Source: Thermodesulfobacteriota bacterium (GTDB lineage Bacteria; Desulfobacterota; Dissulfuribacteria; Dissulfuribacterales; QOAL01). From it: DNA of 41,004 bases. The translations under genes were made by a program, and so were the position numbers. Under the pieces are notes generated by a model. That model saw only the letters and a program-made list of their open reading frames with translations. It was not told the origin of the DNA and did no database searches. The stretch is taken from NCBI GenBank assembly GCA_013154175.1, contig JAADCZ010000017.1, positions 1 to 41,004 of the forward strand, written 5' to 3'. This document shows positions 35,878 to 41,004 of the stretch, one piece after another (the first letter of the stretch is position 1; each line of letters starts with the position of its first letter).

Positions 35878-36849
35878 TCAAAGGTTGGCCCTCAATGTGT
35901 GACACAACTCAATTGTGGCAGGCATCTGGAAGTCGAAGTTTTCATCCAAAATCATTGTCAAATCGTCTAGGGCGGGTCTTATGAAGGATCTGAAAAACTC
36001 CTTGCCTTTTTCAAGGCTCAAAAATGAATAGGCACCAAGGGCCTGCATGAGCCTCAATGCTGAAAGCACAGGCCATTGCTCCATCACTTCATCTGCCGCC
36101 TCTGTTAAACCAGTCTCCATGAGCCTGTTGACATAATAATTCAATAAACCGATTCTAACACCCTTATCAAGGCCCGCATAGGGATCGTTCAAGAGCGAAG
36201 CAACATCATAACCAAGTGGCCCGAATCTTCCTGCCTGAAAGTCGACTATCCCTATCGACCCGTCTGGCCTTACCATGACGTTGCGGGACTGAAAATCCCT
36301 GTGAAGGAAAAATCTGTCGCAAGTAAAACCCCGAACCCGTTGCACCAGGGATTTGAGCTCGGCCACGACAGCCTCGGGGATTTCACATTTGGCCCAATCC
36401 TTCACAAAGGCATTCAAAAAATAGGAAGCCTCCTTCTCATATGCAAGGTCTGCATCATAAATTGGCCCCTGCCAGCACCATTCAGGCTCCAACCCCTGGC
36501 CACCTCTTAGCTGCATCTGGACAAGCACGTCGAGGGTTGCCTCATAGAGGGCTATGATGCTTGGTTCGCCATTTTTCCCGTGCCTTCCGGCGACCATATC
36601 GTAGAGCATCACATCTCCAAGGTCTTCTACCAGCAAGACCCCCGTTGCCTCGTTGAAATGATAAATTTGGGGAACAGGAATATCCTTGGAATAGAGATGC
36701 CTGCCAAGCCTGTAAAAAGACCAGGCCTCGGCGAGCCCTGCATCACCTTCTGAAGGTTCTATCTTGATTGCGCCCTTGCCTTGCCAAGACACCCTGGAAA
36801 ATTTCCGGTCGGATCCGTCTGGCCTGATGGATGGCAACTCCCTGTGCAT
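35878..36849 (-). CDS. Aminoglycoside phosphotransferase-fold kinase, AmgK-like
   Basis: A 323-residue kinase of the APH fold. The catalytic loop is FLHRDFQSRNVMV (HxDxxxxN) and the metal-binding IVDFQAGRFGPLGYDVASLL follows. The N-terminal SDRKFSRV and LLVEDLGDVMLYDM resemble the cell-wall sugar kinase AmgK (N-acetylmuramate/N-acetylglucosamine 1-kinase). The partner uridylyltransferase MurU is not beside it, so the substrate stays open. The frame extends to a TTG at 36885, but the ATG at 36847-36849 has an AGG-containing site and fits the domain start. Confidence 0.75.
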   Translation of the reverse strand: MHRELPSIRPDGSDRKFSRVSWQGKGAIKIEPSEGDAGLAEAWSFYRLGRHLYSKDIPVPQIYHFNEATGVLLVEDLGDVMLYDMVAGRHGKNGEPSIIALYEATLDVLVQMQLRGGQGLEPEWCWQGPIYDADLAYEKEASYFLNAFVKDWAKCEIPEAVVAELKSLVQRVRGFTCDRFFLHRDFQSRNVMVRPDGSIGIVDFQAGRFGPLGYDVASLLNDPYAGLDKGVRIGLLNYYVNRLMETGLTEAADEVMEQWPVLSALRLMQALGAYSFLSLEKGKEFFRSFIRPALDDLTMILDENFDFQMPATIELCHTLRANL

Positions 36850-36945
36850 TCCAACTACCTGAAAAGTTTTTATTAAAAGACACAATAACAGGGTAAATGT
36901 AAACTGGTAGTTGGAAGATTGTTCAGACCCCGTGGTAATAGTTTT

Positions 36946-37668
36946 CTAGTCGAGTCTCTGGCGGGTGGCGAGCCGTGCGGCTATTTCCTCCACAGTCAGT
37001 TGAGTCTCCTTCTTCTCCAGATGTAAACGGCCAAGCTTTGTGCGCAGCTGAGGACCTGGGTCTCCCTTTGCAGGTGCCCAATTGGGAAACTCAACCCCTG
37101 CTATCCAGTGAACCAGCCATGCCTCGCCGGTTACAAGAATCGAAGCCAAAATGAAGGCCAAAATATTAATGGGATCACCCAAGTATCCGAATACTATTAG
37201 TAAGGTCGTGGATGCTGCAGGTGGGTGAAGCACACCACTCACCCCCATAATGGTTCCGCATGTACCTACGGCCGCCCCCAGGATGGCGATGTTTACCAAA
37301 TCGACGGTGCCGGGTATGTGGCCTGTGACAAGGGTGACCCAATAGAAAAAAAGCCCTACCAGGCATCCGATAATATGGCCCAGAATGGTATTCCTTGGTG
37401 ACGACATCGGAGAGCTTGGGGCATAGAACTGCATGAAGATCGTGGGGCCGAGAGAAGGAAAAATCAGATTCACTGAACAAAACTTTGCAGCCAGTCCCAA
37501 AGATAAAACAGCTACAAAACATGTGAGCAAAAGATACAGATAACTCAGAACCCTTGCATCCACGCGGGTTGCAAGGAACCAGAAGCGAAATCGAAATATC
37601 TTGCTAATTTTCCATAAAAAATTATCGTGATGTATCTTTTGGCATTTGCAATTTTTGTTATAATCCAT
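36946..37668 (-). CDS. HPP family membrane protein
   Basis: A 240-residue protein with about four to five membrane segments between residues 44 and 190, and the family-naming HPP motif in GVLHPPAASTTL. Other family blocks are FPSLGPTIFMQF and a conserved GHIIGCLVG. A relative in cyanobacteria and chloroplasts carries nitrite, but the role in heterotrophs is unclear. The C-terminal 50 residues are soluble and charged. No ribosome site is evident at the ATG, which lies on top of the opposite-strand promoter at 37656-37664. Confidence 0.8.
   Translation of the reverse strand: MDYNKNCKCQKIHHDNFLWKISKIFRFRFWFLATRVDARVLSYLYLLLTCFVAVLSLGLAAKFCSVNLIFPSLGPTIFMQFYAPSSPMSSPRNTILGHIIGCLVGLFFYWVTLVTGHIPGTVDLVNIAILGAAVGTCGTIMGVSGVLHPPAASTTLLIVFGYLGDPINILAFILASILVTGEAWLVHWIAGVEFPNWAPAKGDPGPQLRTKLGRLHLEKKETQLTVEEIAARLATRQRLD
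37656..37664 (+). promoter_or_regulatory. Extended -10 promoter for the HDOD/DUF389 pair
   Basis: TGTTATAAT (TGn plus consensus TATAAT at 37659-37664) lies about 50 bases before the HDOD start; the -35 region is weak. It overlaps the start of the opposite HPP gene, so transcription of the two could interfere. Confidence 0.6.
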
Positions 37669-37714
37669 GTCAAATTAAGAGAACAAAAATATTTGTAAAG
37701 TTGAGATTGTGAAA

Positions 37715-38599
37715 ATGAATTTTTTCAAAAAGTTCCTCGACTATGCCAAGTTCGCCACTGGAGACTTTGAAGAACTGTTCTCTGGAATCGAGATGCCCCC
37801 GTGTCCCAAGGTTGTGGCAACCCTCCTAAAAAAGCTCAACGAGCCTGATATTGATATCGAACAAATTGTCCCCATCCTTGAATCGGATGCGAGCCTTGCA
37901 GCCCAAATCCTGAAAATCGCCAATTCAGCCCTTTATGGCCTTCCAGGCAAGGTCACCTCCATTTCAAAGGCCGTCTCACTGTTGGGTCTAAAGGAAATCA
38001 AAAACATTGCAGTAGGTTATGCGATGACTAAGACCATCAAGGACCCGTGCCGAAAGGGATTTGACATTGAACGGTACTGGTCCGACACCATCTTCAGGGC
38101 GGTATTTTCCAAGAAGGTAGCGGATTTCATTGGAGTGGAAGCAGACGAGGCATTTTCTGCGTCTCTCCTGCAAGACATTGCCATTCCCATGCTCATGGAA
38201 CGATGGTTTCATCTCTATAAGGGGGTATTCGAAAAATGGCTCCAAAGCGATGAACCCCTCCATGAGATTGAAGACAAGATACTTGCGTGGAATCATGCCC
38301 AGGCAGGGGCATGGATATCAAAATCGTGGCAACTCCCTGATATTTTTACATGTTGTATTGGCCTTCACATCTCCACCATCAAGGATGTGGAAAGACTCGG
38401 ACTTGAAAAGACCGTGGTAGCACCAGTCACCCTCTCGAATAAGATTTCCCTTTCCTTTCAGGAGAGAAAGCCTGCGGAAAAGGCAGTGGAAGAGGCAAAG
38501 GCACTGGGAATAGATGAGGATGCACTGGAGGATCTCATAGAGGATTCAAAGGAGATGGTTTCCTCCCTGGCTGAGGCCCTTGGCATAAGGGCCAGTTAG
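37715..38599 (+). CDS. HDOD domain protein
   Basis: A 295-residue protein with an HDOD domain over about residues 20-220: PPCPKVVATLLKKLNEPDIDIEQIVPILESD-type start, ILKIANSALYGLPGKVTSISKAVSLLGLKEIKNIA as core. HDOD domains are HD-superfamily relatives without the catalytic HD pair and act in signalling, often with cyclic-di-GMP or stress systems. A GTG at 37709 is also in frame, but it would leave only 3 bases to the weak GAG site; the ATG at 37715 was preferred. It is 8 bases ahead of the DUF389 gene. Confidence 0.85.
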   Translation: MNFFKKFLDYAKFATGDFEELFSGIEMPPCPKVVATLLKKLNEPDIDIEQIVPILESDASLAAQILKIANSALYGLPGKVTSISKAVSLLGLKEIKNIAVGYAMTKTIKDPCRKGFDIERYWSDTIFRAVFSKKVADFIGVEADEAFSASLLQDIAIPMLMERWFHLYKGVFEKWLQSDEPLHEIEDKILAWNHAQAGAWISKSWQLPDIFTCCIGLHISTIKDVERLGLEKTVVAPVTLSNKISLSFQERKPAEKAVEEAKALGIDEDALEDLIEDSKEMVSSLAEALGIRAS

Positions 38600-38607
38600 C
38601 GGTTGAG

Positions 38608-39639
38608 ATGTCCCTGCGTCTGGTCGAGATCTTCCACCAGAAGGGTAACCCCGACGACCTGAAATTCCTCCTGCAGGATGTACCCATCTATGAATTTTGG
38701 GTGGATACCCTCCCAAATGGAAGGATTAACGTCCGTCTCCTCCTGAGTGCCAGGGATGTCGACAAGGTGATAGACGTCTTCAAATCCTTCTTCAAGGATC
38801 AGGATCACTACCGAATAGTCGTCCTGCCAGTAGACGCATCCGTCCCCAGGGTCAAGGAAGAGCATCAGGAGGAGACGGCAGGGAACGGGGATGAGGATGA
38901 GGATGAAAAAACCCCAACTGACGGCATTGGCATCGAGGAGCTCTACCAAAAGATTAGCCCCTCGGCCCTTTTGACAAAACAGTTTGTAAGCCTTGCAATA
39001 CTTTCGAGCATAGTGGCAGCCATTGGTCTCCTAAAGGACGATGTTGCCGTCATAATCGGTTCAATGGTCATTGCACCACTCCTAGGGCCCTTTGTTGGCC
39101 TTGCCCTGGCAAGCGTCATGGGAGACTTCGATCTCATGAAAAAATCCCTTGCCACAGTCATGGCCGGTGGCCTCATTGCCGTGACAATTGGCTGGATCTC
39201 CGGAACCTTCGCCCCTCTTAATATGGCCCTTTCAAATGAGGTGCTCTCAAGGGCGCAACTGGACTTCCTCTTCATACTTTTGGCTATCACCTCTGGCATT
39301 GCCGGCGCCTATTCCCTGGCACAAGACATGGCCGAGGCCCTGGTGGGGGTCATGATGGCCGTCTCCATACTGCCGCCCCTCGTGGCTTCAGGCATAATGC
39401 TCTCAAAAGCCCTCTACATTCAGGCATCGGCAGCATTCATTCTCTTTCTCATAAATGCTGTGTGCATAAACCTGTCTGGAGTCATCACCTTTGCAGCCAG
39501 TGGCATAAGACCAATGAAGGTGTGGGAGGCGAAAAAGGCAAAAAGGGCATTTGTCTACTCGGTTATCATCCTGATTGCATGCCTGGCCCTTCTTGCCCTT
39601 GCAATATCCGTGGAGCAAAGGCTGGCAACACAACTATAA
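38608..39639 (+). CDS. DUF389 family membrane protein
   Basis: A 343-residue protein of the DUF389 (TIGR00341-like) family. A soluble N-terminal domain (about 1-105) ends in an acidic Glu/Asp-rich linker (NGDEDEDEKTP). Five to six membrane segments follow with the signature IIGSMVIAPLLGPFVGLALA, DFDLMKKSLATVMAGG and a conserved SILPPLVASGIML. The function is not known for the family. It is co-transcribed with the HDOD gene. Confidence 0.87.
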   Translation: MSLRLVEIFHQKGNPDDLKFLLQDVPIYEFWVDTLPNGRINVRLLLSARDVDKVIDVFKSFFKDQDHYRIVVLPVDASVPRVKEEHQEETAGNGDEDEDEKTPTDGIGIEELYQKISPSALLTKQFVSLAILSSIVAAIGLLKDDVAVIIGSMVIAPLLGPFVGLALASVMGDFDLMKKSLATVMAGGLIAVTIGWISGTFAPLNMALSNEVLSRAQLDFLFILLAITSGIAGAYSLAQDMAEALVGVMMAVSILPPLVASGIMLSKALYIQASAAFILFLINAVCINLSGVITFAASGIRPMKVWEAKKAKRAFVYSVIILIACLALLALAISVEQRLATQL

Positions 39640-39678
39640 GTTTTGCCAGACTCAATGTCTTACCAGCCCTACGAAGGC

Positions 39679-41004
39679 TCATCTTGAACTGGCCCCCTTC
39701 CAGCCAACTGGAAGACGCACAAGGCTACCTTCCTTGTTCTTGAAGAGCAGGTAGCCACTTCTTTTGCCAAAGATGAAAAGATCCCTCGTCAGGGCCACAT
39801 CCTTCTTGCAATACTCGATAATCTTTCTCACCTTCCCCTGCTTCCACCACTTCAGGGCCATGAGGCCGTTTGCCGACTTCTTGGCCCCCAAGGTGGCCTT
39901 TGCAAGGCTATCCAGGGAAAGTCTGTAGCCCAAGCGGTTAGTCACCTCTTCAAGGATGTCGAGGGTGGGAAGGGCGTGGAGATCTGGCGGGGAATAACGG
40001 GAAAGAACCTTGTAGTCGAATCTCTTGATATTGAACCCCACCACCAGATCAAGGCGTTGAAGGAGGCAAAAGAGGTGATGGAGCTGCCCTTCCTTAAAAA
40101 CGGCAAAGGCCCTTGTGCCAGAATCCCAGACCACAGCGCAGCTCACCCTCATGTGCTCGGCCCGATGCCAGCCCCCAACCTCCTGTGCAGAAAGCTGGGT
40201 TTCGATGTCGAGGACCCCGTAGCGAAGGTCTGAATCAAGGCCAAAATCCGGGGCCTCAGCCCCCTTTTGTGCCTCAGCCCCCTCGACTGGAGATTTCCCG
40301 GAAACCAGCCTCACCCCGGCCCTCGAGGGCTCTGGTCTTGCCCCCTCGGTAAAGGTTTGAACAGGCCTTCTGACCACCTTTGATTTCTTCTCCATCTCTT
40401 TTAGGAGAAAAATGGCTGCGCCTTTATCTATGGGCCTGTTTCCTGAACCGCACTTTGGGGAATGGACACAGGAAGGGCAGCCATTTTCACAGCTGCACCC
40501 CTCGATTGTCTTTTTGGTAAGCATAAAGAGATCCCTTGCCCTCTTATAGGCCTCCTCAGTGAGCCCCACGCCTCCAGGGACCCCGTCGTAGACAAATATT
40601 GCACCTGAAGCAAGCTGTGGATGAAAGGTAATGGAAATTCCCCCAAGGTCGTTTCGGTCGCAAAGGACGAGAAGGGGCATTACGCCAATGAGCGCATGCT
40701 CTATTGCATGGATGCCGCCCATGAAGTGAAGCAGGGATCGCTCACACGCCTCCTTCACTACCGGTGGTATCTCTATCCAGAGCCCCTCTGTTTCAAAACG
40801 CTGTGGCGGCAGGTCCAGATCCACCCTGCTTATAAGGCGCTGGCCCCTTATCTGGCGCACATCGTAGCCCACCACGCGATCTGTGATCAAAAGCCTGCCC
40901 CAGTAGCATCTTGCGCCAAAGAGCTCCTTGTTCTTGACCACCTGGATTATCTCTGTCTCCTTTGAACTCCGCACCCTGGTGAAGTAGTCCACCTTCACAG
41001 GCCT
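39679..41004 (-). CDS. C-terminal part of DEAD/DEAH helicase (DUF1998) fused to RNase H-like exonuclease (partial)
   Basis: Open frame continuing beyond the right end; the start is outside, and the GTG at 40998 is internal. The visible 442 residues begin in a DUF1998-type region: IHAIEHALIGVMPLLVLCDRNDLGG, YDGVPGGVGLTEEAY, then a four-cysteine cluster CSCENGCPSC/KCGSGN (around 40440-40500) as in MrfA/YprA-type helicases. After a Pro/Ala-rich linker comes a DnaQ/RNase H-like fold: motif I GVLDIETQ, motif II VVGFNIKRFDY, motif III YCKKDVALT (YxxxD). In Bacillus subtilis these two activities are separate proteins, MrfA helicase and MrfB exonuclease; here they appear joined. DNA repair is the likely role. 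The helicase motor itself is not in the window. Confidence 0.85.
   Translation of the reverse strand, partial: RPVKVDYFTRVRSSKETEIIQVVKNKELFGARCYWGRLLITDRVVGYDVRQIRGQRLISRVDLDLPPQRFETEGLWIEIPPVVKEACERSLLHFMGGIHAIEHALIGVMPLLVLCDRNDLGGISITFHPQLASGAIFVYDGVPGGVGLTEEAYKRARDLFMLTKKTIEGCSCENGCPSCVHSPKCGSGNRPIDKGAAIFLLKEMEKKSKVVRRPVQTFTEGARPEPSRAGVRLVSGKSPVEGAEAQKGAEAPDFGLDSDLRYGVLDIETQLSAQEVGGWHRAEHMRVSCAVVWDSGTRAFAVFKEGQLHHLFCLLQRLDLVVGFNIKRFDYKVLSRYSPPDLHALPTLDILEEVTNRLGYRLSLDSLAKATLGAKKSANGLMALKWWKQGKVRKIIEYCKKDVALTRDLFIFGKRSGYLLFKNKEGSLVRLPVGWKGASSR

Overview
The window looks like core chromosome of a Gram-negative, dissimilatory sulfate-reducing or sulfur-disproportionating deltaproteobacterium (Desulfobacterota). 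The main evidence is a complete sat-aprBA-qmoABC cluster, that is, sulfate activation, APS reductase and its membrane electron-transfer complex. LPS (Kdo, Lpt) genes, rpoN and bacterial-type tRNA/tuf synteny agree with this. I see no insertion sequence, prophage, CRISPR array or clear sign of recent transfer. The species cannot be fixed from the sequence alone.

Layout, left to right. (1) 1-580: on the minus strand, tRNA-Thr(TGT), tRNA-Tyr(GTA), tRNA-Gly(TCC) and tRNA-Thr(GGT) lead into the 5' end of tuf, the same order as the E. coli thrU-tyrU-glyT-thrT-tufB operon, with a recognisable promoter. (2) 590-9680: the dissimilatory sulfur operon(s) on the minus strand, sat, aprB, aprA, qmoA, qmoB, qmoC. 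A strong sigma70-type promoter and an 18-bp dyad lie before sat, a terminator follows aprA, and another follows qmoC. The aprA-qmoA spacer is full of dyads. (3) 9722-28182: an almost gap-free minus-strand run: pyrG, kdsA, kdsC, lptC, lptA, lptB, rpoN, hpf, ptsN, rapZ, a mannose-type EIIA gene, a rimI-like gene, a classical gap, a 1426-residue PPDK-like protein, a second divergent gap, pgk, tpiA, secG and tRNA-Leu(GAG). (4) 28220-37668, minus strand: an ACT-domain protein with a PaaK-type CoA ligase, a CobH-type mutase, an AI-2E family permease, a 1217-residue AsmA-like protein, an APH/AmgK-like kinase and an HPP membrane protein. (5) 37656-39639, plus strand: an HDOD protein and a DUF389 membrane protein behind an extended -10 promoter. 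(6) 39679-41004, minus strand: the C-terminal part of a helicase carrying a DUF1998-type cysteine cluster fused to an RNase H-like exonuclease, running off the end of the window.

How the genes work together. Sat makes APS, AprBA reduces it to sulfite and QmoABC links that step to the quinone pool (or the reverse, in oxidation/disproportionation). The long central run joins nucleotide supply (CTP for CMP-Kdo), Kdo synthesis, LPS transport, sigma54/PTS-type regulation, ribosome hibernation and lower glycolysis/gluconeogenesis.

The least explained part is the trio gap / PPDK-like giant / gap-like. A dikinase-type ATP-grasp plus phosphohistidine module, without the usual PEP-binding barrel and behind about 925 residues of unrecognised mostly helical sequence, sits between two very different GAPDHs. 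This is the best candidate for undescribed biology here. Second is the MrfA/MrfB-like helicase-exonuclease fusion. No stretch above 300 bases lacks a gene.
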